Below, one piece after another: positions 11,480 to 21,659 of a DNA stretch of 64,000 nt; the first letter of the stretch is position 1, and every line of letters starts with the position of its first letter. The DNA is from Acanthaster planci. Lineage: Eukaryota; Echinodermata; Asteroidea; Valvatida; Acanthasteridae. A model generated the notes under the pieces. The model worked only from the letters and a program-made list of their open reading frames with translations, was not told the DNA's origin and ran no database searches. Both the position numbers and the translations under genes were made by a program. The stretch lies in contig NW_019091508.1 of NCBI RefSeq assembly GCF_001949145.1, positions 228,057-292,056 on the forward strand, read 5' to 3'.

Positions 11480-14400
11480 TACATTAAACCGGAAGCGATT
11501 GAAGAGGTAAACATTTGAAAAATAAGAAGATTTTAAGGCAACTACAGAAATTGGGAACTGACGCCTGCTTTCTTTGCCGACGACTTGGTTCACTTTTTCG
11601 AATTTTACAAAAAGTACATCGAAGACAAAGCATTAGCCGAGTTTACAAGAGACTGGTTCTTACAAGTTACAAACAGCTATCAAGGTCAAGTTCAAAATAG
11701 AAAAGCCCGGAGCTGAAACTAAATTCAGTATTTTCACATTTACGAGCAAAAATAATGTAGTAATTTCTAAACAACAAGTCAAAGATGTGTTAAACCAACA
11801 AATTGCCAAACATTTAGAAGACGTTGAAGCTCACGAGCAAGGAGGATCTGGCTGGGTGTTTTACAGAGTCTTCGCGTTTTACATTAATGTGGTAAAATAT
11901 AATCCAGTAGGAGCAACTTTTATTCCACTTCCAAAATATTTGGCAGACAAGAAAGCAATCATCAACGTCCAAAACAAAAAATGATCAAGAGTGCATTCGT
12001 TGGCCGTTGAGATCTGCTTTAAAACTANGACAACGTAAAACATCGGCTAGAAACCAATCCAGATTATGAAATAAACAATGAACGTACCTCAACTTACACC
12101 ACAGACGACGGCTTAAATTTTGCAAAAGTGGACTTTCCCACACCCATTTCACAAATTTCACGAATTGAATCACGAAACAATTTGGCCATCAACGTATTCG
12201 GTTACACGGACAAGGACGGCACCTATATACTCTACAAAACTAAACACACTGGCGAGCCGATCAACTTACTTTACTTTAACCGAGGTGAACCAGCCCACTA
12301 CTGCTGGATTAAACATGTCTCTCGGTTAATGGGCGATGTCAGCAATCACGGTAGTAAATCTTATTGGTGTTTTAATTGCCTGTCTCACTTTCAAACCGAA
12401 CAACGACTCAACAGACACAAAGAAGACTGGAAAGGAATGGAAATGGCGCCTTGTAAAGTGGAATTACCAGGGTAAGTGGAATTAAAGGGTAAAAACATTC
12501 TCAAGTTTGAAATTATAAAAATAAACAGGACACCCCTTTCATCATCTACGCGGATTTCAAATCTATTTTGGAGTGCCTCCCATCAAAACAATTAAATACG
12601 GTCAAAATGCAATTTCACAAGCCATGCAGTCGTTTGATGCGACAGTATTTGTACCAGTCACAAAACATACAGAGGTCAAGACGCAGCCATTCATTTCATG
12701 CAATCGCTGTCCAGAAAAGTTGAAACGATCAAAACATTTGCCGATCCAAAGCCCCTCGCTTGGTCACATGAGTTGCAAAAACGCCAAAGATGGATTTGCG
12801 AAAGGCACATTGGTTCAACCAAACAATCTCAGTGCCGATGCCAAATCCCGGACGAGCCAAAAACGCGACCAAAAGGCGACTTTTAGTTCCTTAAACGATC
12901 ACGGTTTCAGAGACTACATCTGCATAAGCTGCCAGAAACCCATCAAGAAGTTTAGAAAAGTCAGAGATCACTGTCACGTAATGGGTAAGTATCGAAGTCT
13001 GGCACATGCCCATTGTACCAAATCAAACACCTGTTCCCATTATTTTACACAACTTGGAGAAATATGACAAGCATCTAATTATGCAAGATGCATTCAACGT
13101 TAGTAAAATCAACGCTATTGCCAAAACACCGAGAATTACATTTCGTTTTCGTTTGACCAACTTAGGTTTCTAGCTTCCTTTCATTTCATGGCTTCATCGC
13201 TCGATCGGTTTAGAATTGTTCTCCGGAAGATTTCAAGTTGCTTTTCGAAAAATTTCGAAAACAATACAGACCTGCTTTTAGAAAAGGGCATTTACCCTTA
13301 TGAATACATCGACTCCTTTGACCGATTTGAAGAAACCGGTATGCCTCCTCTAGATGCTTTTTATAGCTCATTGAAACAGCAGACCATTACAGAAGAAGAA
13401 TATGTAAAAGCCCCAAATGTGTGGCAAGCATTCGACTGTCAAAATCTCGAAGAATACCACGATCTCTATGTCGAAACAGACACGCTGTTGTTGGCCTGCG
13501 TATTTGAAAATTTTCATAAAGTCTGTAAAAAGAACTACGGCTTGGACCAGGCCAATTATTACACATCGCCGGGCTATCATGGGATGCACTTTTAAAACAC
13601 TATGACGTTCAACTCGAGCTGCTAACAAACATTGACAAGCACCTATTTTTCGAAAGGGCCAAAAGAGGTGGCATCTCGAGTGTCGGGGTGAAACGTTTTG
13701 TCAAAGCAAGCAATCCTTCTTTACCCGACTACGACCCCAACAAGCCGACGTCTTACATTACGTATCTGGACGCAAATAACTTGTACGGTTGGGCCATGAG
13801 TCAACCATTGCCCATCAGAAACTTTTGATGGACAAAAGACACGACCAAATTTACTCCCGAGTATATTGCAAAACTTTCACCGAAAGCTTCGAAAGGATAC
13901 ATGTTGGAAGTAACACTCGATTACTCGCGGCACTTACACAACAAACACAACGATTTCCCACTAGCACCCGAAAATATCTCAGTCCCCAACGAATGGCTGT
14001 TGGGATTATCAAAATGATTTGCTATCGAGTGGAGAAAGGGTAACTTCAATAGACAAGCTCGTAATGACTTTAGACACCAAGAACAAGTATGTGGTACACT
14101 ACCGCACATTGCAAAAGTACCTAGAATTAGGACTAGAGTTAAAAATGGTTCACTGAGCGATGTAGTTTAAACAGGCACCTTGGATGAAAAGCTACATTGA
14201 CAAGAATACTGAGTTGCGAATATCGGCCAAGTCTGACTTTGAAAAGGACTTTTTCAAATTGATGAATAATTCGGTATTTGGCAAGACGATGGAAAATGTT
14301 AGATATCGCATCAACGGGCATCTGCTGAGAGATTTTCAAGATGCCGAAAGGTACAAGAAACTAACTTTTAAACCAAACTATAAAACAACGACTCCGTTTA

Positions 14401-15071
14401 AATAGTGCGATCTCTCCTTTGATGAAATGTATTGCACAAAAACAAAGTTGAATAAGCCAATTTATTGCAGCGTAAGCGTGTCTGATCTATCCAAAGCTTT
14501 AATGTATGACTTCTACTATGAGTTGAGAGCAGACTTTGGCTCAAATGTCTGTCTTTTGTACACCGATACCGACAGCTTACTCATTCAGATTCAGACCGAC
14601 AATTTAACCAATTACCTACGTAAAAAGGGCAAGTTATTTGATTTGAGCAATTACCTGACGGATCGTTGGCTTTACGATTCAAAAAACAAAAAAGTCATCA
14701 GCAAAATGAAAGACCGATTTGGCGGCCAGGACATTTCAGAAGCTATTTGCATGAGCCCGAAAATGTACTCCATTTTAACGCAAGAACAAAATTTGAAAAA
14801 GGCAAAAGGAGTTACAAAAGTAGTAACTCAAAAACAATTATCGCACGCCGCGTACAAAAATTGTTCATTTGAACAAACGCAGCACTTTAACAAACAGCAG
14901 CTTTTCAGATCGGAAAAACACCTTTTGTTCACAGTTTCGCAAAATAAGCTGAGCCTTTTGCTGTTAGACACAAAGCATTACATATTACCAAATGGTGTTG
15001 ATATGTTAGCCTATGGGCAATATCAAAATATTCAAGAAGGCAGCAATTCAGTGTCTTCTGGTACCACTTGA
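11480..15071 (+). pseudogene. polB: Polinton protein-primed DNA polymerase B
   Basis: A long family-B polymerase gene, about 1,190 codons if intact, matching the usual Polinton size with its N-terminal extension. The N-terminal region (11540-12475) carries GSGWVF and IPLPKYLADKKA segments and a HYCWIKHVSRL segment followed by Cys/His pairs (12280-12460). The exonuclease I motif is near 12542-12575, but its usual D-x-E reads ADFK, so one metal ligand is lost. Palm motif A reads YLDANNLYGWAM (13763-13800). The fingers motif reads NNSVFGKTMENV (14260-14300). Motif C reads YTDTDS (14558-14575). Breaks include frameshifts near 11980, 12475-12600, 13590 and 13830, an in-frame TAG at 14403-14405, and one N at 12028. 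The 3' end meets the integrase gene tail to tail. Confidence 0.85.
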
Positions 15072-15845
15072 AGTTCTTCTCTGACAAAGCTACTTTTGGG
15101 TCCGTCCACCAAATAATATAAAGAGGGCCCCGTTTTTACCCTCTTACCATTGACCTGCTTCAATTGACTCGTACGCTTCTCAATTTGATTAACATCCACA
15201 GACCTTTTGACCTTTTGACGGTGCCACCTTCTTGCTCACCTGCGTAATACAGGTACCTAACGACTGCATCTGAGGGTAATTCAATTTCTCTTATTTTGGG
15301 ACTGGCGCACTTGGTGCTTGTTTCACGCGGTCTAATTTGCTGGCGGCTGGGGGCTCTTTGTCAATTAATCTAGTCTTTTCTTCATTGAGTGATTTTATTA
15401 CTTGGGGCAACCTTACAACCCATTCTACGTTACATTCACTGACGTTTAACATTTCTCGTGCATATTGACGACCAAATAAACGCTCGGGCAATGTTCGGTT
15501 AAACCTGTCGACGATTCCCTGCGACCAATGGACTCCCGGTTCCCCCACTTGTATTTCGACGTTGTGTTTGGCCAACAACTTTCTAAACTTGCCTTTAAAT
15601 TCTGATCCCGCATCCACCATGACAATTTTAGGCCAAGTCAAACGGCCTCTGACGTTTGTTCGGCCATTTTACTAGTCAACAGCTCAGCCTCTTTAAATCT
15701 CGATCCCACGTCAACTATGGTCAAAGTGTCTTTAAAACTTTTACGGTTTACTCGATCTTAGGTAGGTATAACACGTCAATTTGATGCGCCTCATTTGGTA
15801 TTACAGATTCCGATTGCAGCATTGTCGGCCTTGGCACGTATCCAG
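15032..15845 (-). pseudogene. int: Polinton retroviral-type integrase (DDE)
   Basis: Minus-strand integrase that would insert the element into the host chromosome. The best open part is 15291-15641. It contains MVDAGSEFKGKF with the second catalytic Asp, and GIVDRFNRTL at the position where this family normally has GIVER. The third catalytic residue is therefore Asp instead of Glu. A segment with NEAHQIDVLYLP (near 15760-15800) corresponds to the start of the catalytic core and the first Asp. The C-terminal chromo-like tail, with LYYLVDGPK and FVREELQVVPE, lies at 15038-15130 in another frame. Frameshifts and stops lie near 15640-15760 and 15160-15290. The third-residue change and the breaks imply no activity. 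Confidence 0.85.
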
Positions 15846-16253
15846 AGGCACGTAGAAATCAGACAATTTGGGCTCTGGTGGCAAGGGCATCACCTGTTTA
15901 CCGGTCAATTCTGCATAAGCGTGCAACGCCTCGTCAATGTTGACAAATGTCTGTTAACTGATGCGCTCTTGCCTCATGCGCTCGTTTAAAAAGTCCAACA
16001 TGTGAACTCGCCGAGTTTCCCAATCTTGTTTCGCTTGAGCCAATTGCTCCAGAGCTGAATTATGATGTATTCTTTCCTGTTCTACTCTATTTTTAGATAA
16101 GCTGCTAAATAAAAAATTTGAGCCCGTGAATGTTTGTGATTTGGAAGTAAAACTTGGTTTGTGATAGGTAAGAAAAATATAAATTATAAAATGTCCATTA
16201 TAAAATAGTCCATTATAAAACAGTCCATTAGAAAACAGTTCATTATAAAACAT
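15846..16253 (-). pseudogene. Conserved Polinton accessory protein with charged helix
   Basis: Minus-strand frame with HHNSALEQLAQAKQDWETRR followed by a LDFLNERMRQERIS segment. Similar Glu/Gln/Arg-rich helical proteins sit next to the integrase in many Polintons. After a TAA, one continued reading gives an AYAELTGKQVMPLPPEPKLS segment down to about 15850. The N-terminal end is uncertain: the first ~30 codons translate a TATA-like tandem repeat and are probably promoter, so the true start may be near 16180. It is divergent from the capsid gene, so both may share the promoter region at 16189-16251. Function unknown. Confidence 0.6.
16189..16251. promoter_or_regulatory. Four TATA-like units upstream of the capsid gene
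   Basis: Four tandem units of about 16 bases with the core CATTATAAAA (one reads cattagaaaa) lie between the divergent accessory gene and the capsid gene. The last unit ends a few bases before the capsid ATG at 16252. Similar TTATAAAA or TTTTAAAA strings precede several other starts in this element, so it is a plausible late-promoter motif. Confidence 0.5.
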
Positions 16254-17574
16254 GACGAGTCAATACACGAAAAAATTGAATCCAAGCTGCAGGTTAAAAG
16301 TTCCTCGGCCAATCAAGGGCGAAAGACGCGAAGTTACCATTACGCACAATCCGAGTACCATTGCAGCAGGCCATACGCTAAACGTCAAATTCCCCGTGTT
16401 AGGGTATGACGACGTTGTAGTGCCAGGCACCGCGAAACTCACTTTCAAAATGGATCTAGATGGGGCATCTGACAATAACCGAACAGTTTACAACAACTTG
16501 GCAAGGAACCTAGTCAGTTTACAGGGCAACAAGATCATAAGTTACCGAGACGCCGACATATTTCACAACTTTAAAGACAATTGGCTGCCCCTGACACAAA
16601 GTAAAAATACGGCTTATTTTGGCTTGGAAAGAGAAAACTTGACAAAGTTGCATTTGGGAGCAGCCGACAAAAACGAAGGGGCCAACAACGGCAAAGATGA
16701 AGCAATCCCAACGCTTATAAAAACAGATACACAATTGCATTGGATGTACCACTATTGACCAATCACGGGCCATTTTATCCATTGGGTTTTAAAGAACCTT
16801 TGACCCATCAGTTGACTTTTAATGGTCATGTCAAGGTGGTCAAAAGTACAGACAATGCAGCAGAATACAGCATCTTGGACTTGACCCTAGAGTACGAGGT
16901 TATCACCAATTGCGATTTGGCAGAAGGTTTACGACAAAAACATAAAGGGGCCGTCTATTACTTACCGGTATTTGACCAGATTCACTCGTGGAAGAAACAG
17001 TTAATAAATCGGATACGCTGTGGAATATCAGCATCGATTAAAAGCTTGAAAGGTGTTTTGATCTTGTTTAAAGATCCGACCATAAATAACCCGCAAAAAT
17101 TTTACAATCTGCAAATCACGAAAACAAGTATAACAGTCGAGGGCAAGCCCAATCAGCTGTATTTGCCAGGGCTGTTTGAATATCAACACTTTACCAAAGT
17201 TAGCAAGTATTTCGGGGATTCTGAAACGCAATCGGGTCGAGCGGTCGTTAACCCTAACACTCCTCAGTCCTCCAACAGGTGAAGGATTGAGGAGGGTTAG
17301 GGTTAAAGACCTGAATTTGACGGACGTTGATATGGGAAATTACCCGAAAAGATACATGTAAGTACGACCTCTGGCTTGACTTTAGAAGTTCAGACAATAA
17401 CCCGGCTCCCGGATCGGGGCGACCATTGGGCGGAGGTGGTGACATATCGATTCAAATGGAACATGAGGCAGATAATGTACGTTGATAATTTACGCGTTTT
17501 TGGTAATGGATGGATTGTTGACAGTGGAAGACAGCAACTTTAAAGCTTGGTTTATTAAAACAGGTTTAAAATAA
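16252..17574 (+). pseudogene. MCP: Polinton major capsid protein (double jelly-roll, hexon-like)
   Basis: The N-terminal two thirds is nearly open: 16252-16758, then a frameshift, then 16740-17245. Features typical of the Polinton capsid family are an early NPSTI-AG-TL segment followed by PVLGYDDVVVPGT, a PLLTNHGPFYPLGF segment, VEGKPNQLYLPGLFEYQ (17130-17185), and a late LTDVDMGNYPK then LWLDFRSSDNN segment (17315-17400). A last hydrophobic strand, VMDGLLTVEDSNF, is near 17500-17535. With all pieces it would be about 420 codons. It is interrupted by the TTAA palindrome at 17248-17306, by a frameshift near 16745, and by shifts near 17360 and 17480. The stop at 17572-17574 abuts the ATPase start at 17576. 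Confidence 0.8.
17252..17302. mobile_element. 51-bp TTAA-flanked palindrome inside the capsid gene
   Basis: Second copy of the micro-MITE seen at 6551-6601, in reverse orientation and differing at about four positions. Exact TTAA flanks are at 17248-17251 and 17303-17306. The capsid frame before and after it belongs to the same protein, which shows insertion after the element arrived here or in its recent ancestor. Confidence 0.8.
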
Positions 17575-17575
17575 A

Positions 17576-17952
17576 ATGAACATGTACAAGAGACCACACT
17601 GCGCTCTAATCGTAGGCAAAACGGGTAGTGGCAAAACCAAATGGATTTTGGATCTATTAGAAACAGAATATAGGTTTGCATTTGAAGCGATCGTAATAAT
17701 TTGTCTGACGTTGTTTAAAAACAAAACATATTTGGAAAGGCTGTGGATATTTACGGATGAAAATGTTCACTTGTGTGATTTAGATTGAGAAAAGTTAGAA
17801 TTAAATGAAGCAATCGATCTGTACCAAAAAGTTTTTCGACGGGGTAAATACTTTGTTCATCGTAAACTATTGTGCCTTGGATTAGTTCATAAAATATTTA
17901 AAAATTTGGTTATATATAAGTTAGAAAATATTTTATTAATTGCCAGTAATTA
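17576..17952 (+). pseudogene. A32-like genome-packaging ATPase, truncated
   Basis: The N-terminal part (17576-17788) has a perfect Walker A, GKTGSGKT, in the context CALIVGKTGSGKTKWILDLL, typical of the FtsK/HerA-type packaging ATPases of Polintons and large DNA viruses. A stop follows at 17786-17788. Further on (17841-17880) a TLFIVNYCA segment occupies the Walker B position, with the acidic pair changed to Asn-Tyr. The C-terminal half is missing because the next gene begins near 17956, so only about half of the expected 220-280 residues remain. It follows the capsid stop by one base, preceded by TTTAAAATAAA. Confidence 0.75.
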
Positions 17953-17955
17953 ACC

Positions 17956-18581
17956 ATGAGTAAAAATGCAACATTTGTAAGAAATAAAAAAAAGTCTATT
18001 TTCGAATTAAATCAAATGGTGACATTAATTTGGGTTGCAATAAATGTGTTGATAAAAGGATATAGTGTATGAATAAGAAAAGTGCCCCCATGGCAGACAG
18101 AAGAGCAGATGCATAGAATGCGATGGAATAGGCATTTGCAAGCATAAGAGAAGGAGAAGCACATGCATCGAATGTAACGGATCTTGCATTTGCCCACATA
18201 CATGTACATGTACATTGTAAAAAACAAAGATCAGAATGTAAACTCTGTAGTGACGCAATTAAAGTCACAATTCGCCGTTTGTAAAAAAGTTGCAAACAGC
18301 ACGACAAAGAAAACGTTTGTTACGACCCAAAAAAATTTATTGATAGAGAATTTTGAAAAGAATTGGTGGATACTCACAAACATTGCTACTACAAGGATTA
18401 TAACGTTAGATTACAATTTGCAGAATGTAAATCTGATCAGTCAACTATTGAGAGGTTACATACAGAGATCGGTCACGTGAAATGGAATTGCGTCTTATGC
18501 TGCCAGAAATTCAGTAAAAAGAAAAAGTGTAACACGATTGATGAGTCAACAGATTTATGGTGGGGTTTATTAACTAATTAG
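17956..18581 (+). pseudogene. Cys-His-Gly repeat protein with HNH-like C-terminal domain
   Basis: Between 18085 and 18215 one frame reads two and a half metal-binding repeats of the pattern C-x-H-G-(x)3-S-x-C-x-x-C-x-G-x-x-x-C, beginning CPHGRQKSRCIECDG. A preceding CNKC pair is in another frame at about 18030. Such repeats occur in proteins of large DNA viruses, often in front of an HNH nuclease. The 3' part (18363-18581) has HKHCYY, then TIERLHTEIGHVKWNCVLCC, the spacing of a Cys-rich HNH/McrA-like fold, though some expected Cys are replaced (CYYKD, CQKF). At least two frameshifts and stops are present. The nuclease call is inference from motif spacing; a pure zinc-binding protein is the alternative. 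Confidence 0.5.
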
Positions 18582-18616
18582 AATTTGTTGTTTTTTGTTT
18601 AAAAATTTGTTTTCAA

Positions 18617-18653
18617 ATGCTATAGTTGAGCTGATGCAGCTTGACTACAGCAT
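18617..18653. terminator. Intergenic hairpin, 17-base arms
   Basis: ATGCTATAGTTGAGCTG and CAGCTTGACTACAGCAT pair with a 3-base loop and about three mismatches or wobbles. It is embedded in T/A-rich sequence 36 bases after the Cys/HNH gene and 150 bases before the next start. A transcript-end or processing signal is inferred from its position. Confidence 0.45.
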
Positions 18654-18805
18654 TTTAAAAATTTTGTTTTATTTAAATAACAGCCATGTTACAGTATATC
18701 CATATAGTTATCGAACTTGTTATTGCAATTATTTTTAACGCTCTATACGTTTGAATACCTATGTGCAAAGCTCGCGTTCAACAATTTTAAAAAATATATA
18801 TTAGA

Positions 18806-19276
18806 ATGGACGACATTAAAAGTATCCTCCCCTCCGACACAAAACAAGAATCTGTCGAACATAAGCCAAATGTCAAGGACAGATTAGCCGCCGTAGTTGC
18901 TTCTGGCGAATCCAAAAAGTACATGTACCTAGGCAAAGAATATTCCGTAAAAGAGATTGAGGCTCTAACCCCTGCAGAACAAGAAAAACTGTTTAATCTT
19001 TACGAAGTTCGATTCAGCAAAGAAATTGTGAATACACTGAGAAATTCGATTTTAAGTTTATATGCGCAATTATTGGGCATTACCACTCAGGTCAAATTCC
19101 TCGGGTTTAACATTGATTTGAAATCAGAAAAAGATTTAACAAAAGATTTAAACGGCAATCCTATAAATAGCCAGACCATGGGTCACTTCCTAAGCGAGCT
19201 GTGTTATAAATATGGGGGTGTATCTATCACCAATTGTAGCCACGTTGATTACGACAAAACATTTGGCCATCACTAA
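18806..19276 (+). CDS. Conserved Polinton protein of unknown function
   Basis: An open frame of 156 codons, the best preserved in the element. The N-terminal third is polar and lysine-rich. The middle has YLGKEYSVKEIEALTPAEQEKL then LYEVRFSKEIVNTLRNSILSLYAQLLG, predicted helical and probably coiled-coil. The C-terminal part has a FLSELCYKYGG segment. I recognise the pattern (a short beta/turn then 'LxxLYExR' helices) as recurring in animal Polintons but know no function. The start is supported by ATTTTAAAAAATATATA just upstream of the ATG. It lies between the Cys/HNH gene and a membrane-anchored protein. Confidence 0.65.
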   Translation: MDDIKSILPSDTKQESVEHKPNVKDRLAAVVASGESKKYMYLGKEYSVKEIEALTPAEQEKLFNLYEVRFSKEIVNTLRNSILSLYAQLLGITTQVKFLGFNIDLKSEKDLTKDLNGNPINSQTMGHFLSELCYKYGGVSITNCSHVDYDKTFGHH

Positions 19277-19299
19277 GAATCTGTCTATTATAAAAGAAA

Positions 19300-19686
19300 A
19301 TGGAAACAGAACAACAAATGCCAATACCGACTCCTGCCAACAGTCCGGTAAAGAGTCAAGTCCCAAAAATGGTGACAAAAATTAAAAATCCCAAATGAAC
19401 AAGGTAAACGCTTGGCCAAACACAACAAGAAGATGAAACAACAGCTCGACAAAATGAAAATTGGCGAAACAGAAGAACCTGAAAAAAATCTGAATCTGAA
19501 ATTTATAAATCCATTTCAGAAAATAGAAATTTAATTATAGGCGGTTTAGTGATTGGCGCAATCACACTATTTTTGTTTTTGAAAAAGAGGTCCACCGAGG
19601 CAAAAGCGCCGGCACAAGTTCAAACGGTTGAAACAACTTTTCAAACACCAACAGCTCCCACACTTGAAATTTTGGATATGGAGTAA
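19300..19686 (+). pseudogene. Small basic protein with C-terminal membrane anchor
   Basis: Starts at the ATG after TTATAAAAGAAA. The first part is Pro/Lys-rich (MPIPTPANSPVKSQ). After a frameshift near 19395 comes a basic helix, RLAKHNKKMKQQLDKM. After stops near 19533-19536 a strong transmembrane segment, IIGGLVIGAITLFLFL, is followed by KKRST and an acidic tail ending at 19686. A basic helix plus single membrane span in a ~130-residue protein fits a small virion or membrane protein, but the role is unknown. Confidence 0.55.
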
Positions 19687-19718
19687 TTTAAAACGGTAAT
19701 TTTTAAAATGGTATAAGA

Positions 19719-19969
19719 ATGAGTAAGGCAAATATCAACGTCAACGGCATTGCCAATACGATATATCATGTGCAATAGTTTCAGCAATTTCCATGGGATA
19801 CGCCTCGCTTTCCAACAAACTACTTAAAATTAAACCGCCGGATCTGAATAAATTGTCGGTGGAAGACGTGGTCAAATTGATCGCACTGTCCTCGGGTACA
19901 TGTACATTGGCCACTCAGGGCTGGCTAGTGTCACAGGGCATATTGCCTGCAAGCTTGCCCACAGGTTAA
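19719..19969 (+). pseudogene. Small hydrophobic protein
   Basis: ATG preceded by TTTTTAAAATGG. The 5' end reads MSKANINVNGIANTI, then after a frameshift near 19760 IVSAISMGYASLSNKLLKI and VKLIALSSGTCTLATQGWLV up to the stop at 19967. Two hydrophobic stretches suggest a small membrane protein of about 80 residues. Function unknown. Confidence 0.5.
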
Positions 19970-20041
19970 AAAGTAAGTTTAAAAACCAGTTTCTTTTGAA
20001 TCAGTTTATTTTAAAGTAAAATCGGTTTATTTTAAAGTAAG

Positions 20042-20375
20042 ATGGCAGAAGGCAGATTTGCACTGGAAGACATACCTCTTTCAGAAGTGAGGGATAAAGA
20101 ATATGAACGAGATGATTTTGATTGTTTACAAGAAATAAATGAAAATCATTCGCAGTTTATATACAATGATGAAGAAGAAGTTGATCCAAATGAAGCCCTT
20201 AGACAGACACTGCTTGAACCAAAAAACCGACGAAGAAACAATGCAGGATGCCGTAAACGAATATCAACATTATGAATTAGCTAGCAGTTTAGATCCTATA
20301 CATAAATCGGCATTTACAACAGACACTAATCAAACAAAATTGCTTTTAAAAGAAGCAATAATTGAAATAAAATGA
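20042..20375 (+). pseudogene. Acidic protein, one frameshift
   Basis: Opens at an ATG a few bases after TTATTTTAAAG. The first 60 codons are strongly acidic (YNDEEEVDPNEAL). A frameshift near 20230 links to a second frame with QDAVNEYQHYELASSLDP and LLLKEAIIEIK, ending at 20375. Intact length would be about 110 residues. The stop overlaps the next start (ATGA at 20372-20375), which suggests coupled expression. No family recognised. Confidence 0.55.
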
Positions 20376-21474
20376 ATGACTTTTATGACTTGATTGAAAA
20401 CGAAACATGATATGAGCCAATAATTCGAGACCCCAACATATTTCACCTCGACAAAAAATATCGCCTACATGTATATGTCATGTTTAAAAATAAAAGGGTT
20501 TTATTGACTCAAAAATTAAACAATAACAGATTTCTTAGTTTAAACGTCATCAGGCAAAAAACGAGCACAGATTTTGTCAGACACGTCTTAGGTTTAGAAG
20601 AATATGTTACTGGTAAAACAAAAGTTAAAGCAGATTAAGTGGCTCATAGACTTGCAAAGCTTCACCTCGAAAGCATTCCGTTAAAAGAACTTCCTCAAGA
20701 AATCAATAAAACAAGTGACATTGTAGATGACTTTGTTCGAGGTGTAGATTTAGACATTCGAGGTGTAGACGTTCAAACCGAAGGGCTAAATTATCGCGAG
20801 ATTGTCGCCTTGGACAAATCATTACAGACAGTCAAAGGAGAATTGATTTGAAACCAGGGTTAATTGGATGAATTGGACGCAAAAATTCAACAGGTCAAGA
20901 ACGAATTAGAGGAAGCGACGTCACCAGGCAAACATGCAGAACATGGAAAATGAGACAATTTACAAGTCAAAAGACGGGCCCGGTTAGAAGTAATTAACAG
21001 AAATACAAATCAGATCCACAGTCAAATAAACTGCATCAAAGAGACAATGAAGTGGTGATGGATAGGAATTTAACTTTACGCGAGAAAATTTGGGTGCTTT
21101 TTACAGAACAAGGCGTGACGATCATCAGTATTTTAACAGCCTTTACTTAAGCCGTCAGTACAATCCTATCTAGCATCATGGCCTCTGTCAGAGCGGCGGG
21201 AACTCCTTGTCCAAATATCGAACCTGAACCCGAACCGACTCCACCGTTTAAAGGAGGAGTAACCAATTGCATCAAACGACAACTTCAAAACTTGGCAAAT
21301 GTTTTGAAGAAATTGGGTCTAAAAGTGCTTGGGGCATTGCCGGGGTTGATCAGCAGTATATTAAATTGGATATTCAATGTGGCAAGTAAAGCAGTCGGTT
21401 GGATCGCCGATCACGTGTGGACGTTATTTGTGGGCGTGGGCGTTTTAATTTTGACCTATGTTCAAAAGAGGTAA
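20372..21474 (+). pseudogene. Large coiled-coil membrane protein of Polintons
   Basis: A single long gene of about 367 codons with several in-frame stops, mostly TGA. The N-terminal region has a FLSLNVIRQ segment. The middle (20850-21060) is a charged coiled coil (LDELDAKIQQVKNELEEA, then RRARLEVINRNTNQIHSQI). Then come LREKIWVLFTEQG and a hydrophobic stretch. The C-terminal part, open at 21178-21474, has KKLGLKVLGALPGLISSIL and a final membrane span FVGVGVLILTYV followed by QKR. The architecture (LREKI then LPGLI-SIL then a final transmembrane helix) recurs in animal Polintons. The TGA stops at 20407, near 20848 and 20860, near 20950 and near 21055 would all be Arg if read as CGA. Confidence 0.7.
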
Positions 21475-21659
21475 ATAGGTTTACAATAGGTTTAACGGGG
21501 TAAAAAAAAATAACTTATTTTCTCTAAATTGAGAAAGTGGGGTTTTTTTTGCCAAAGTTGACGTAAGTTGAGACGTTGTACAACATAAATCCAAGTCCGG
21601 CAACCGCCATCGTTCCAACAAATGTCCAAAGGTTTCTTTTTGAGAGGTGCTGTTGGTGG
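21475..21659. other. Intergenic region between converging gene blocks
   Basis: The plus-strand block ends at 21474 and the minus-strand block at 21660. The gap contains A-rich and T-rich runs (GGGGTAAAAAAAAATAAC, later GGGGTTTTTTTTGCC) that could serve as poly(A) or termination sequence for both directions. Confidence 0.4.

Noticed and set aside
20372-21060. TGA read as an amino acid (alternative code or selenocysteine)
   Set aside because: The same genes also have TAA stops and frameshifts, and a TGA in the TFIIB-like gene aligns with Arg in its homologue; CpG decay explains the pattern better.
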